Both the position numbers and the translations under genes were made by a program. A DNA stretch of 64,000 nucleotides from Streptomyces sp. NBC_00440 (GTDB lineage Bacteria > Actinomycetota > Actinomycetes > Streptomycetales > Streptomycetaceae): positions 3,459,001-3,523,000 of the forward strand of contig NZ_CP107921.1 of the NCBI RefSeq assembly GCF_036014215.1, given 5' to 3'. This document shows positions 35,244 through 46,070 of the stretch, piece by piece. Below the pieces are notes generated by a model that worked only from the letters and a program-made list of their open reading frames with translations, searched no databases and was not told where the DNA came from. The stretch's first letter is position 1; every line of letters starts with the position of its first letter.

Positions 35244-36797
35244 GTGACCCAAGCACCGCCCACCGAAGCCTCCCGGCCCGCCCCGGAGACCCCCGACCTG
35301 TCCACCGGCTGGGGCGAGCAACGGGGCCGGCTGCGCAAGGACCTTCGCCGTCTCGACGTCCTGTTCTTCCTCATCTGCACCCTCGTCGGCCTGGACACGA
35401 TCGGCTCGGTCGCCGCGCAGGGACCGCAGGGGCTGACCTGGATGGCGATCCTCGCGCTCGCCTTCTTCCTCCCGTACGGACTGCTCGTCGCCGAACTCGG
35501 CTCGGCCTTCCCCGTCCAGGGCGGCCCCTACGTCTGGACCCGGCTCGCCTTCGGGCGGCTGACGGCGGGTGTCAACCAGATCCTCTACTGGATGTCCAAC
35601 CCCGTCTGGGTGGGCGGCAGTCTCTGCATCATCGCCCTGACGACGTGGGAGGAGTTCTTCACGCCGCTGCCCGGCATCTGGAAGTACGCGGCCGGCCTCG
35701 TCTTCATCTGGGGCGGCACCCTCGCCATCGTCCAGTCCGTGCGGGTGGGCAAGTGGGTGCCCATCGCCGGAGCCGTGGCCCGGATCGTGCTGCTCGGCTT
35801 CTTCCTGGTCTCCGTGGTGGTCTTCGCCGCCGAGAACGGCGTACACGGCCTGCCCGCAGGGGAGTTCACCCCCACGTACACCGGGTTCGTCGCCCTCGTC
35901 CCCGTGCTCATCTTCAACTACGTCGGCTTCGAACTGCCCAGCTCCGCCGCCGAGGAGATGACCAACCCGCGCCGCGACATCCCCCTCGCCATCCTCCGCT
36001 CCGGGCTCGCCTCCCTCGTCCTCTACGGCGGCCCCATCCTCGGCATCCTCTTTGTCCTGCCCGGCAAGGAGATCGGCAGTCTCGGCGGGTTCATCGACGC
36101 CTGCAAGGCCGTGTTCACCGTGTACGGCGGGCACATCGCGGCCGACGGAGCCGTCACCCTCACCGGGGCGGGTGCCGTCTTCGGCGGAATCGCCGCGGCC
36201 GGGCTCATCATCGGGCTGCTCACCTCCGGCGTCACCTGGGCGATGGGAGCCCACCGCGCACAGGCGGTCGCCTGCGCGGACGGTGCCGGGCCTGCCTGGC
36301 TCGGCACCATCTCCGAGAAGCACGGCACTCCGGTGCGGGTCAACCTGCTCTCCGCCGTACTCGCGTCGGTCCTCTTCGTCGTGGCGCTCAACCTCACCGG
36401 CGGCAACGGCGAGAAGTACTTCGCGGCCGGGCTGAGCCTGACGATCTCCACGACGTTCATCTCGTACGTGATCACCTTCCCCAGCCTGCTGGCGCTGCGC
36501 CGCAAGTACCCCGAAGCCCCGCGCCCCTACTCCGTGCCGGGCGGACGCGTCGGCGCGTGGACGGTGACGGTGCTCGCCACCGGACTGGTCGCGTTCACCG
36601 TGATCGTGCTCATCTGGCCGGGTTTCGGGGTCGGCTGGTTCGGCACCTCGGGCTCACCGTCCGGCTCCCTGCCCGACTCCTTCGCGGGCCAGCGCCTCGC
36701 GTACACCCTCACCCAGACCGTGCCCATCGCGCTGTTCCTGGCCGTCGGGGTGGTCTTCTACGCGCTGGGAGCGAAGACCCGCCGGGCGAAGGGATAG
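35244..36797 (+). CDS. APC family amino acid permease
   Basis: A 517-residue, about 12-helix membrane permease of the amino acid-polyamine-organocation superfamily. The first helix reads LDVLFFLICTLVGLDTIGSVA; FPVQGGPYVWTRLAFG follows; FNYVGFELPSSAAEEMTNPRRDIP is the conserved mid-protein signature. GTG 35244 is preceded by GGAG at 35233-35236. The gene diverges from the TetR regulator and sits next to the decarboxylase, in line with uptake of an amino acid or amine. Confidence 0.9.
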   Translation: MTQAPPTEASRPAPETPDLSTGWGEQRGRLRKDLRRLDVLFFLICTLVGLDTIGSVAAQGPQGLTWMAILALAFFLPYGLLVAELGSAFPVQGGPYVWTRLAFGRLTAGVNQILYWMSNPVWVGGSLCIIALTTWEEFFTPLPGIWKYAAGLVFIWGGTLAIVQSVRVGKWVPIAGAVARIVLLGFFLVSVVVFAAENGVHGLPAGEFTPTYTGFVALVPVLIFNYVGFELPSSAAEEMTNPRRDIPLAILRSGLASLVLYGGPILGILFVLPGKEIGSLGGFIDACKAVFTVYGGHIAADGAVTLTGAGAVFGGIAAAGLIIGLLTSGVTWAMGAHRAQAVACADGAGPAWLGTISEKHGTPVRVNLLSAVLASVLFVVALNLTGGNGEKYFAAGLSLTISTTFISYVITFPSLLALRRKYPEAPRPYSVPGGRVGAWTVTVLATGLVAFTVIVLIWPGFGVGWFGTSGSPSGSLPDSFAGQRLAYTLTQTVPIALFLAVGVVFYALGAKTRRAKG

Positions 36798-36840
36798 GGC
36801 CGGAACCGTCCAGGATCCGGAACCGTCCAGGGTCCGGCCC
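36798..36840. terminator. Possible bidirectional terminator with duplicated 18-bp unit
   Basis: GGGCCGGA (36798-36805) and TCCGGCCC (36833-36840) are 8-bp arms around two copies of CCGGAACCGTCCAGG (36800 and 36818). It lies in the 48-bp gap between the convergent permease and methyltransferase genes. Confidence 0.45.
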
Positions 36841-36845
36841 CGGCG

Positions 36846-37478
36846 TCAGGGCGTGCGCCGTACGGCGATGACGTTGTCGGTGACGGTCGTGGTCCGGCCC
36901 TCGGGCCCGGTGGCGGTCCGCCGGGGTGCGTGGCACCGCTCGGTGTGCCAGCCGCCGTCGAGCCGCAGGGACGCCAGCACCTCATCGGGGGTGGGGAACT
37001 GCACGTCCTCACCGGCCTGCCAGGACCAGGGCGCCACCGACGCGTGCTCCACCACGAGCAGCAGCCCGCCCGGCGCCACCGCACGGGCGGCCCGGCGCAG
37101 TACCTCGTCGCGGGGGATCTCGACCGGTGTGTGGAAGTAACTGGCGCTGACGAGGTCGAAGGAGCCCTCGGGGAACGTCTCGGCCAGGTCGTGCCGGACC
37201 GGGTGGATCCGGTCGGCCGCACCGGCGGCTCCGGCACCTGCGGCCACCCGGTCCAGGGCCGTGGCGGAGACATCGACCGCGGTGACGTCCCAGCCGCGTG
37301 CGGCGAGCCAGAACGCGTCACCGCCGTGCCCGCAGCCCAGGTCCAGCGCCGTTCCCGGAGAGGGCGCCAGTACGGGAACGAGTCCGGCCAGGACCGCGTT
37401 GGGCCTGGTGCCCCACTGCGGGGGGAGGGTCGCGTAGTGGTTCTCCCAGAAGGATGCGGAGTCGGTGGCGCTGTTCAT
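36846..37478 (-). CDS. Class I SAM-dependent methyltransferase
   Basis: A 210-residue methyltransferase. The SAM-binding motif is TALDLGCGHGGDAFWLAARGWDVTAVD; ASYFHTP and APGGLLLVVEH follow, as in the tellurite-resistance/UbiE-like group. ATG 37478 begins MNSATDSASFWENHYA. It diverges from the XRE-cupin regulator, a pairing seen in other actinobacteria, and is probably under its control. The methyl acceptor is not known. Confidence 0.85.
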   Translation of the reverse strand: MNSATDSASFWENHYATLPPQWGTRPNAVLAGLVPVLAPSPGTALDLGCGHGGDAFWLAARGWDVTAVDVSATALDRVAAGAGAAGAADRIHPVRHDLAETFPEGSFDLVSASYFHTPVEIPRDEVLRRAARAVAPGGLLLVVEHASVAPWSWQAGEDVQFPTPDEVLASLRLDGGWHTERCHAPRRTATGPEGRTTTVTDNVIAVRRTP

Positions 37479-37588
37479 GGGCACGGCTCTCTGACGGGGC
37501 GGTCCGCGCGGTGCGGCCTGTGGTGAGGACACTGCGCCGTCCACGGCCGGGGTTGCAAAGGTTCATGCTGTTTCGGCATCTTGAAGGC

Positions 37589-38161
37589 ATGGTCGCCGTG
37601 AAGAAGGACGTGCTGGACGCCGTGGGACCGCGCCTGCGGGAGTTGCGGCACAGGCGCGGCCTGACGCTGGCCGAGCTGGCCGAGCGGACCGGGATCAACG
37701 GGAGCACCCTGTCCCGCCTCGAAAGCGGCGACCGCAAACCGACCCTGGAGCTGCTGCTGCCGCTCGCGGAGATCTACGCGGTCCCCCTCGACGAACTGGT
37801 CGGAGCACCGCGCACCGGCGATCCGCGCATCCATCTCCAGCCGGTCACCCGGGACGGCATGACGTATGTGCCGCTCAGCCGTCCCGGCGGCGTACAGGCC
37901 CACAAACTGCTGATCCCGCCCAGGCCCGGCACCGATCCCGAGCTGAAGACGCACGCCGGTTTCGAGTGGGTCTACGTGCTCGCCGGACGGCTGCGGCTGA
38001 TCCTGGGCGAGCAGCGCCTGACGCTGAAAGCCGGTGAGGCGGCCGAGTTCGACACCCATGTACCGCACTGGCTCGGTCCCGACGACGACCGGCCCGTGGA
38101 ACTGCTCGTACTCTTCGGGCACCAGGGCGAGCGGGCCCACCTCAAGGCCCGGACCGACTGA
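37589..38161 (+). CDS. XRE family regulator with cupin sensor domain
   Basis: A 190-residue regulator. The helix-turn-helix (about 10-65) is RRGLTLAELAERTGINGSTLSRLESGDRKPTL; the C-terminal cupin barrel has THAGFEWVYVLAGRLRLILGE and FDTHVPHWLG with metal-type His residues. ATG 37589 is used; ATG 37565 gives eight more residues. Neither has a well-spaced ribosome binding site, so a leaderless message is possible. It ends next to a hairpin before the convergent hutG. Confidence 0.87.
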   Translation: MVAVKKDVLDAVGPRLRELRHRRGLTLAELAERTGINGSTLSRLESGDRKPTLELLLPLAEIYAVPLDELVGAPRTGDPRIHLQPVTRDGMTYVPLSRPGGVQAHKLLIPPRPGTDPELKTHAGFEWVYVLAGRLRLILGEQRLTLKAGEAAEFDTHVPHWLGPDDDRPVELLVLFGHQGERAHLKARTD

Positions 38162-38197
38162 CCCGGCGGCTGCCTCCGCTCTTCCCCAGCTCTTCCC

Positions 38198-38220
38198 CGG
38201 CGCCGGATTCTCAGCGCCGG
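38198..38220. terminator. Hairpin between XRE-cupin and hutG
   Basis: CCGGCGC (38198-38204) and GCGCCGG (38214-38220) with a 9-base loop directly abut the hutG stop, in a convergent gap. It probably terminates one or both genes. Confidence 0.45.
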
Positions 38221-39197
38221 TCACGTCCGCGGCGTGCCCCCCGACGTCAGGATGCGGTGGATCAGACGGGCGCCCGCCCGCGCCGTGCGGTGGTCGACGT
38301 CGAGGCCCGGGTTCAGCTCGGCGACATCGACCAGCAGGGGAGCTCCGGCGGCCGCCACTCGGGCGCATACGTGCTCGATGATCTCCATCTGCACGCCGTA
38401 GGCGGCCGGGGCGCTGACCCCGGGAGCCGCGCCGGCGGGAAGCACATCGAGGTCGATGCTCAGATGGACGACGTCGCAGCTCGCCAGGAACGCGTCGACG
38501 AATCCGTCGACGAGCGGCAGGTCGAACATGCGGCACTGGGTGTCCGGCAGGTACCGCACGCCGAGTTCGTCGGCGGTGCGGAACAACCGCTCGGTGTTGC
38601 TCGGCTGGCTCACCCCGAGCACCCAGTAGTTCAGCTCTTCACCGCGCTGCTGCTCGGCGTGTGCCATCTGGAGGAACGGCGTGCCGGAGCTGGGCTGTAC
38701 GTCGTCGCGCAGGTCGAAGTGGGCGTCGAGGTTGAGCACCCCGAGGCGGCCGCCCTCGCGCACCGCGCGCGTACCGGCCAGCCCGATGTAACTGCCGTAG
38801 GCCACCTCATGGCCGCCGCCGAGCACCACCACCGGGTGGCCGCGGTCGACGAGCGGGGTGATCACCTGGCCCAGCCGGTGCTGCCCCTCTTCGAGGTGGC
38901 CGTCGGCCACCTCGATGTCGCCGAGGTCCAGCGCCCGCACCGGCCACGGGAGCGCCATGGGCGCGAGGGCGGCGCGCAGTTCACGCGGTCCGTCCGCCGC
39001 GCCCTGGCGGCCCTTGTTCCGGCGTACGCCCTCGTCGCTGCGGAAGCCGACGAACGCCACGTCGCCCGGTTCTGCCCGGTCGGGGTCGAGGCCGGTCACA
39101 TGGTGCCAGCGCAGGTTGTCGGTACCGGGCCCGTCGTCGCGGCCCGTCCAGGGGCGGGGGGCCACATCCACCGTCAAGGGCGGTGTGCGGGTCGCCG

Positions 39198-39201
<4 letters not shown>
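38221..39201 (-). CDS. hutG: Formimidoylglutamase (arginase family)
   Basis: A 326-residue binuclear-manganese ureohydrolase that splits N-formimidoyl-glutamate to glutamate and formamide, the last hut step. [25 protein letters not shown] and [13 protein letters not shown] provide the metal ligands His and Asp. The ATG overlaps the hutU stop by 4 bp, so the two are translationally coupled. Other arginase-family hydrolases look alike, but this neighbourhood makes HutG by far the best call. Confidence 0.92.
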
Positions 39202-40880
<1,679 letters not shown>

Positions 40881-40988
40881 GGTGCCTCCTGGGGAAGGGT
40901 CTGAGGGGGGAACGCCGGTGATGCGGCACCGGCGTGCGCTCCCATAACAGGCGGCGGGCGGGGCGGGGGCCAGGCCTTCTGTCCCGGA

Positions 40989-41004
40989 TTCTCGGATCCG
41001 AGAC
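40989..41004. promoter_or_regulatory. Hut palindrome, site A (upstream of hutU/hutC)
   Basis: TTCTCGGATCCGAGAC matches GTCTSGGATSCSAGAC at 15 of 16 positions; TCTCGGATCCGAGA is a perfect palindrome. It is nested in a wider CCGGATT...AATCCGG repeat. It lies midway between the divergent hutU and hutC starts. Confidence 0.65.
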
Positions 41005-41024
41005 CGGGAATCCGGCTCACCTAT

Positions 41025-41100
41025 AATTTCTCCGGCGGGGGCCCGGGGGATTCCCCCGGCGGGGACGCGGAGAATTTCCCCGGTGGGGGCGCGGGGACGG
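41025..41100. repeat. Imperfect tandem repeat in hutU-hutC control region
   Basis: Three imperfect units of about 25-30 bp, each AATTTCYCCGGYGGGG followed by a GCGG-rich end, begin near 41025, 41050 and 41075. They lie directly before hutC. No known operator matches. Confidence 0.55.
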
Positions 41101-41114
41101 ACCGGTGACAGGGG

Positions 41115-41882
41115 ATGGTGAGCGGCTTGACCGTGAGGGCTGCGGACCTGGCCCGTCTGTACGGGGAGCGCGCGGCCGGGGCCACCCCGGCGTACCAGCG
41201 GATCAAGGACCTGGTGGCGGAGCAGATCCGCAGCGGACGCTGGCGGGAGGGCGACTCGCTGCCGTCGGAGAGCCAGTTCGTCGCCTCGCTCGGGCTGTCC
41301 CGGATGACGGTCAACCGCGCGCTGCGCGAGCTGGCGGCGCAGGGGCTGATCCGGCGGGTCATGGGCGTCGGCAGCTTCGTGGCCCTGGCCAAGGGCAGTT
41401 CGGGCCTTGTCGAGGTGCAGAACATCGCCGAGGAGGTCCGCCGGCGGGGCCACCGCTACGACGCCCAGGTGCTGTCGGTCGGTGCCGAGCCCGCCGATCG
41501 CAGGGCCGGCGCCGAGCTGGGGGTCGCCGCGGGGCGGCCCGTCTTCCACTCGCGGGTCGTGCACAGCGAGAACGGCGTGGTCATCCAGCTGGAGGACCGC
41601 TACGTCAACCCGGCCTTTGCACCGGGGTACTTGGAGCAGGACTTCACCGCGCGGACTCCGTTCGCCTTCCTCTCCGACGTCGCCCCGCTCGACCACGGGG
41701 AGCACATCGTGGAGGCGGTACTGCCCAACGCCGAGGAGTGCGCCCTGCTCGGCGTCGCCCCGTCGGAGCCCTGTCTGCTCATACACCGCCGCACCTGGTC
41801 GCGGGGCGCCCTGGTGAGCATCGCGCGCCTGCTGCACCCCGGCTCGCGCTACCGGCTCGAAGGCGCCTTCGAAGCGGAGTGA
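41115..41882 (+). CDS. hutC: GntR family histidine utilization repressor (HutC/FarR, UTRA)
   Basis: A 255-residue regulator. The winged helix (about 25-90) is [33 protein letters not shown]; the UTRA ligand domain (about 100-250) has [36 protein letters not shown] and [13 protein letters not shown], as in HutC, which binds urocanate. The ATG is used; a GTG two codons further (VSGLTV) is possible. It diverges from hutU and overlaps the convergent IclR gene by 34 bp. The palindrome at 42766-42779 fits a HutC site. Confidence 0.92.
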   Translation: MVSGLTVRAADLARLYGERAAGATPAYQRIKDLVAEQIRSGRWREGDSLPSESQFVASLGLSRMTVNRALRELAAQGLIRRVMGVGSFVALAKGSSGLVEVQNIAEEVRRRGHRYDAQVLSVGAEPADRRAGAELGVAAGRPVFHSRVVHSENGVVIQLEDRYVNPAFAPGYLEQDFTARTPFAFLSDVAPLDHGEHIVEAVLPNAEECALLGVAPSEPCLLIHRRTWSRGALVSIARLLHPGSRYRLEGAFEAE

Positions 41883-42745
41883 CACCCGTCCGGCCCCCGG
41901 CCGGGAAGACCCGCGCGCGGCGCCGGCTTCGGGCTTTCGGGTGCCCGGCCGGAGACGGCGGACGTCAGCCGGGCCGCGCCCTGCTGGAGAACGTCCCGCA
42001 CCTCGTCGGGGTCGTGCGGACTGTGGTGCACGTGCCAGGTGCTGCTGAGCGCGGCGACGGGACGCCCGTGGTGGTCGAAGGCCGCCACACCCAGCGAGCG
42101 GAAGCCCCGGGAGACCAGCTCGGTCTCCTCCGACCAGCCCCGTTCCCGGTCCCGGGCCAGCAGGTCCAGCAGTTCCGCCAGTGACCGCGGCCCCTTGCCC
42201 GTACGGGTGATGAGGTCGCCGGGCCGCGGGAAGAGGGCCCGCACCTGCGCTTCGGAGTGGGCGAGGATGGCCCGGCCGTTGGCTGTGAGGTGGGCCGGCA
42301 GGCGGACGCCGATGTCGGTGACGAGGTCGACGTCCACATCGCCGGAACGGCCCGCCGACGGGCGCTCCTTGAGCAGGTAGACCGTCTCGGCGCCGTGCAG
42401 GATGCCGAGGTGCACGGTCTGGCCGAGCCGGGCGGCGAGGGTGCGCAGCACGGGGCGGGCGAGCCGCTCCAGGGGCTCGTGGCGCAGATAGGCGGAGCCG
42501 ATCTCGAAGGCGGCCATGCCGAGGCCGTACGCCTGCTCCTTCGGGAGGTAGGTGACGAATCCGCGCTCGGCCAGCACCGCGAGGATGTGGTAGGCGGAGG
42601 AGCGCGGGATGTCCATGTCGCGGGCGATGGCGGCGGTCTTCACCGGTCCCGAGCGCCCGGCCAGGTACACCAGGATGTCCAGCGCGCGGCCGACGGCGGG
42701 CGATGTGCTCGACGCCGGGCCCTGTGCAGCCCCCTGTTCACTCAT
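41849..42745 (-). CDS. IclR family regulator, hut locus (first)
   Basis: A 298-residue regulator. The winged helix is [30 protein letters not shown]; the IclR effector domain has [20 protein letters not shown] and [21 protein letters not shown]. The C-terminal 35 residues are an unusual Pro/Arg tail overlapping hutC by 34 bp. AGAGGTG lies five bases before the ATG. It diverges from the permease gene. It is about 40% identical by eye to the second IclR protein at 46071. Confidence 0.9.
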   Translation of the reverse strand: MSEQGAAQGPASSTSPAVGRALDILVYLAGRSGPVKTAAIARDMDIPRSSAYHILAVLAERGFVTYLPKEQAYGLGMAAFEIGSAYLRHEPLERLARPVLRTLAARLGQTVHLGILHGAETVYLLKERPSAGRSGDVDVDLVTDIGVRLPAHLTANGRAILAHSEAQVRALFPRPGDLITRTGKGPRSLAELLDLLARDRERGWSEETELVSRGFRSLGVAAFDHHGRPVAALSSTWHVHHSPHDPDEVRDVLQQGAARLTSAVSGRAPESPKPAPRAGLPGRGPDGCHSASKAPSSR

Positions 42746-42756
42746 TGGATCACCTC

Positions 42757-42789
42757 TTGACAACACCTGTATATACAGGAATATACAGG
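42757..42789. promoter_or_regulatory. HutC-like operator over permease promoter
   Basis: TTGACA (42757-42762) is followed by the perfect palindrome CCTGTATATACAGG (42766-42779) and a further half site TATACAGG (42782-42789). The TGTATATACA core is what HutC proteins bind in other bacteria. It sits between the divergent IclR and permease genes. Confidence 0.65.
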
Positions 42790-42897
42790 GTGCTCCCCAC
42801 GGTGCGCGGCGCTCAGGGCTCGGAGAGTCCCCACTCCGCCCTACCTCCCCCAAAGGCCCGCACCCCCCATCACCGCTGGTCCCAAGGGAGGACACAG

Positions 42898-44322
42898 TTG
42901 GCTTCCGAAAAAGCGACGCTGAGCCGAGGTCTCACTTCTCGGCACATACGCTTCATCGCACTCGGTTCGGCGATCGGCACCGGACTCTTCTACGGGTCCT
43001 CCGAATCCATCAAGGCAGCCGGGCCCGCCGTGCTCCTGGCGTATCTCATCGGCGGCGCCGCCGTCTTCCTCGTCCTGCGGTCGCTCGGCGAGATGGCCGT
43101 CAGCTCCCCGTGCGCCGGCTCCTTCGGCGAGTACGCCACGAAACATCTCGGCCCACTGGCCGGCTTCACCACGGGCTGGACCTACGCCTTCGAGATGGTC
43201 ATCGTCTGTATCGCGGACATCACCGCGGTCGGCGTCTACATGGGCTTCTGGTTCCCCGGTGTGCCGCGGTGGATCTGGGTGCTGGCCGCCGTCCTCGTCA
43301 TCGGCGCGCTCAACCTCGTTAGCGTCAAGGTCTTCGGTGAGCTGGAGTTCTGGCTGTCCCTGGTGAAGATCATCGCCATCGTCGCGATGATCCTCGGGGG
43401 CATCGCCGTGATCGCCTTCGGCCTCGGCAGCGGGAGCGAACACGTCGGCATATCGAATCTCTGGGACAACGGCGGCTTCTTCGCCCACGGCGCCCACGGC
43501 TTCGTCGTCTCCTTCGCCGTGGTCATGTTCGCCTTCGGCGGCACGGAGATCATCGGTGTCACGGCAGGAGAGGCCGACTCCCCGGAGAAGACCATCCCGA
43601 GCGCGGTCAACTCGATCCCCGTGCGCATCATCCTGTTCTACGTCCTGACCCTCGCCGTCATCATGTCCGTCAACCCCTGGCAGCACGTCGGCACATCGGG
43701 CAGCCCGTTCGTCCAGATCTTCACCGGCGTCGGCCTCAAGTCCGCCGCCACCGTGCTGAACGCCGTCGTCCTCACCGCGGCCCTCTCGGCGATCAACAGC
43801 GACATCTTCGCCGCCGGACGCATGATGTTCGGCCTGGCGGAGCGCGGGCAGGGGCCCGCGGTCATGCGCCGGCTCAGCCGCAACGGCGTGCCGTGGGTGA
43901 CCACCCTCATCATGATCGGAGCGCTGCTCCTCGGCGTCCTGATGAACTACCTGATGCCGGGCAAGGTCTTCCTGATCATCTCCTCGATCGCCACCTTCGC
44001 CACGGTCTGGGTGTGGCTGATGATCCTGCTGACCCAGGTGAAGGCCCGGCGGGACATGCCCGGCGAGGAACAGTCCGCCCTGAAGTTCCCCGTCCCCTGG
44101 TGGCCGTACGGACAGATCGCCGCCATCGTCTTCATGGCCGGCGTCCTGGTGGTGCTCGGCTTCTACGGGAGCACCCGCATCGCCCTGGTCGTCGGTGTCG
44201 TGTGGCTGGCGCTGCTCGCGGGCGTCCACCAGCTCTGGGTGGGTCCGCGCCTCGAAGCCCGCCGGCGCAGTGACGAGGCGGGAGCGCCCGAGCCGGAGAC
44301 CGTTCCGGCGGGCCGCCGGTAA
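42898..44322 (+). CDS. APC family permease, likely histidine/urocanate uptake
   Basis: A 474-residue, 12-helix amino acid permease of the AAT group. [23 protein letters not shown] is the N-terminal signature; [31 protein letters not shown] is the central conserved loop. It starts at TTG 42898, with GGGAGG at 42885-42890; earlier in-frame starts lie in the operator. Position inside the hut locus and the HutC-type operator suggest histidine transport (a HutT role), but the substrate is inferred. Confidence 0.9.
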   Translation: MASEKATLSRGLTSRHIRFIALGSAIGTGLFYGSSESIKAAGPAVLLAYLIGGAAVFLVLRSLGEMAVSSPCAGSFGEYATKHLGPLAGFTTGWTYAFEMVIVCIADITAVGVYMGFWFPGVPRWIWVLAAVLVIGALNLVSVKVFGELEFWLSLVKIIAIVAMILGGIAVIAFGLGSGSEHVGISNLWDNGGFFAHGAHGFVVSFAVVMFAFGGTEIIGVTAGEADSPEKTIPSAVNSIPVRIILFYVLTLAVIMSVNPWQHVGTSGSPFVQIFTGVGLKSAATVLNAVVLTAALSAINSDIFAAGRMMFGLAERGQGPAVMRRLSRNGVPWVTTLIMIGALLLGVLMNYLMPGKVFLIISSIATFATVWVWLMILLTQVKARRDMPGEEQSALKFPVPWWPYGQIAAIVFMAGVLVVLGFYGSTRIALVVGVVWLALLAGVHQLWVGPRLEARRRSDEAGAPEPETVPAGRR

Positions 44323-44340
44323 CCGACAGGCGCGCGCCGA

Positions 44341-44398
44341 GACAGATGTGTCCGGGATCCCAGACTTCACACTGTCTGGGATCCCGGACATATCTGTC
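44341..44398. promoter_or_regulatory. Double hut palindrome, site B (upstream of hutH)
   Basis: Arms at 44341-44365 and 44374-44398 match at 24 of 25 positions around an 8-bp spacer. Each arm contains a hut box: GTCCGGGATCCCAGAC (44350-44365) and GTCTGGGATCCCGGAC (44374-44389), centres 24 bp apart. It lies 38 bp before hutH and 19 bp after the permease stop, so it could also terminate the permease message. Confidence 0.7.
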
Positions 44399-44435
44399 CC
44401 GCCACCTGTCGCGTCCGGCCTTGACATGCGGCTTC

Positions 44436-45980
44436 ATGGAAGACATGAACATTGTTGTAGGTATCGGCCCTCTCTCCGCCGAAGATGTCGTCGCCGTCGC
44501 ACGCCACGACGCACGCGTCGAGCTCTCCCCGGAAGCCCTCAAGGAGATCGCGCGCAGCCGCGAGGTGATCGAGAGCCTCGCCGACGACGTGGTCCCCCAC
44601 TACGGCGTCTCCACCGGCTTCGGCGCGCTGGCCACCCGGCACATCCCCACCGAACTGCGCGCCCAGCTCCAGCGGAGCCTGGTGCGTTCGCACGCCGCCG
44701 GTTCCGGCCCCGAGGTGGAGCGCGAGGTGGTGCGCGCCCTCGTCCTGCTGCGGCTGTCGACGCTGGCCACCGGCCGTACGGGAGTGCGCACGGAGACCGC
44801 CGAGGCCTACGCGGCGCTGCTCAACGCCGGCCTGACCCCGATCGTGCACGAGTACGGCTCCCTCGGCTGCTCCGGCGACCTCGCGCCGCTGGCACACTGC
44901 GCGCTCGCCGTCATGGGCGAGGGCGAGGTGCGGGACGCGCAGGGCGTGCGCAAGCCGGCCGGCGAGGCGCTGGCCGAGGCGGGCCTCACCCCGGTCACCC
45001 TGCACGAGAAGGAGGGCCTCGCCCTCATCAACGGCACCGACGGCATGCTCGGCATGCTCGTGCTGGCCGCACACGACCTGCGGAAGCTGCTGCGCACCGC
45101 CGACATCGCCGCCGCGATGAGCGTCGAGGGCCAGCTCGGCACCGACGCCGTTTTCGCCGCCGACCTCCAGGCGCTGCGCCCGCACCCGGGCCAGGCCGAC
45201 AGCGCGGCGAACCTGCGCGCGCTGATGGCCGGTTCCGGCATCGTCGCCAGCCACCGCGGCCCGGAGTGCACCCGCGTGCAGGACGCGTACTCCCTGCGCT
45301 GCTCCCCGCAGGTGCACGGCGCGGCCCGCGACACCCTCACCCACGCCGAGACCGTCGCCTCCCGCGAGCTCGCCAGCGCCGTCGACAACCCGGTGGTGAC
45401 CCACGACGGACGCGTGGAGTCCAACGGCAACTTCCACGGCGCACCGGTCGCCGCTGTCCTGGACTTCCTCGCCATCTCCGTCGCCGACCTGGCGTCGATC
45501 TCCGAGCGGCGCACCGACCGCTTCCTCGACGTGGCCCGCAACCACGGTCTGAACCCGTTCCTCGCCGACGACCCGGGCGTCGACTCCGGCCACATGATCG
45601 CGCAGTACACGCAGGCGGCGATCGTCTCCGAGCTCAAGCGGCTGGCCGCGCCCGCCTCGGTCGACTCCATCCCCTCCAGCGCCATGCAGGAGGACCACGT
45701 CTCGATGGGCTGGTCCGCCGCCCGCAAGCTGCGCCGCGCCATCGACGGGCTCACCCGCGTCCTCGCCGTCGAGATCTACACCGCTGCGCGCGCGCTCGAC
45801 CTGCGGGCCCCGCTGACCCCGGCGCCCGGGACGGCCGCGGTGCTCGGCGCACTGCGCCAGACCGTCGAGGGCCCCGGCCCCGACCGCTGGCTCGCCCCCG
45901 AGATCGAGGCGTCCGTGCGCTATGTCGCCGACGGCGCCGCTGTGGCCGCCGCGGAGTCGGCTGTCGGCCGGCTCAGCTGA
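44436..45980 (+). CDS. hutH: Histidine ammonia-lyase
   Basis: A 514-residue lyase that removes ammonia from L-histidine to give urocanate. YGVSTGFGALATRHI is the active-site Tyr loop. YGSLGCSGDLAPLAH contains the Cys145-Ser146-Gly147 triad that forms the MIO group. NPVVTHDGRVESNGNFHG and SSAMQEDHVSMGW follow. ATG 44436 gives MEDMNIVVG; ATG 44445 is equally possible, and neither has a clear ribosome binding site. The 56-bp hut palindrome precedes it. A hairpin follows the stop. Confidence 0.95.
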   Translation: MEDMNIVVGIGPLSAEDVVAVARHDARVELSPEALKEIARSREVIESLADDVVPHYGVSTGFGALATRHIPTELRAQLQRSLVRSHAAGSGPEVEREVVRALVLLRLSTLATGRTGVRTETAEAYAALLNAGLTPIVHEYGSLGCSGDLAPLAHCALAVMGEGEVRDAQGVRKPAGEALAEAGLTPVTLHEKEGLALINGTDGMLGMLVLAAHDLRKLLRTADIAAAMSVEGQLGTDAVFAADLQALRPHPGQADSAANLRALMAGSGIVASHRGPECTRVQDAYSLRCSPQVHGAARDTLTHAETVASRELASAVDNPVVTHDGRVESNGNFHGAPVAAVLDFLAISVADLASISERRTDRFLDVARNHGLNPFLADDPGVDSGHMIAQYTQAAIVSELKRLAAPASVDSIPSSAMQEDHVSMGWSAARKLRRAIDGLTRVLAVEIYTAARALDLRAPLTPAPGTAAVLGALRQTVEGPGPDRWLAPEIEASVRYVADGAAVAAAESAVGRLS

Positions 45981-45985
45981 CCGCG

Positions 45986-46036
45986 TCCGGCCGGTCCGTT
46001 CCGTACGGCAGCACCCGTACGGTCCGGACCGGCCGG
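45986..46036. terminator. Strong nested hairpin between hutH and second IclR gene
   Basis: CCGGCCGGTCCG (45987-45998) pairs with CGGACCGGCCGG (46025-46036), and an inner CCGTACGG pair extends the stem. It lies in the convergent gap just after hutH and is probably bidirectional. Confidence 0.65.
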
Positions 46037-46070
46037 CCCCCATACGGAGGGCCGGCGCGCCCGGTGGTGC

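Noticed and set aside
44421..44426. TTGACA as -35 of hutH
   Set aside because: The -10 position would fall inside the coding start, with no matching hexamer; it may be chance.
42841..46043. Two open frames of over 500 codons opposite the permease and hutH
   Set aside because: Low-complexity Asp/Gly/Arg translations antisense to clear genes with strong motifs.
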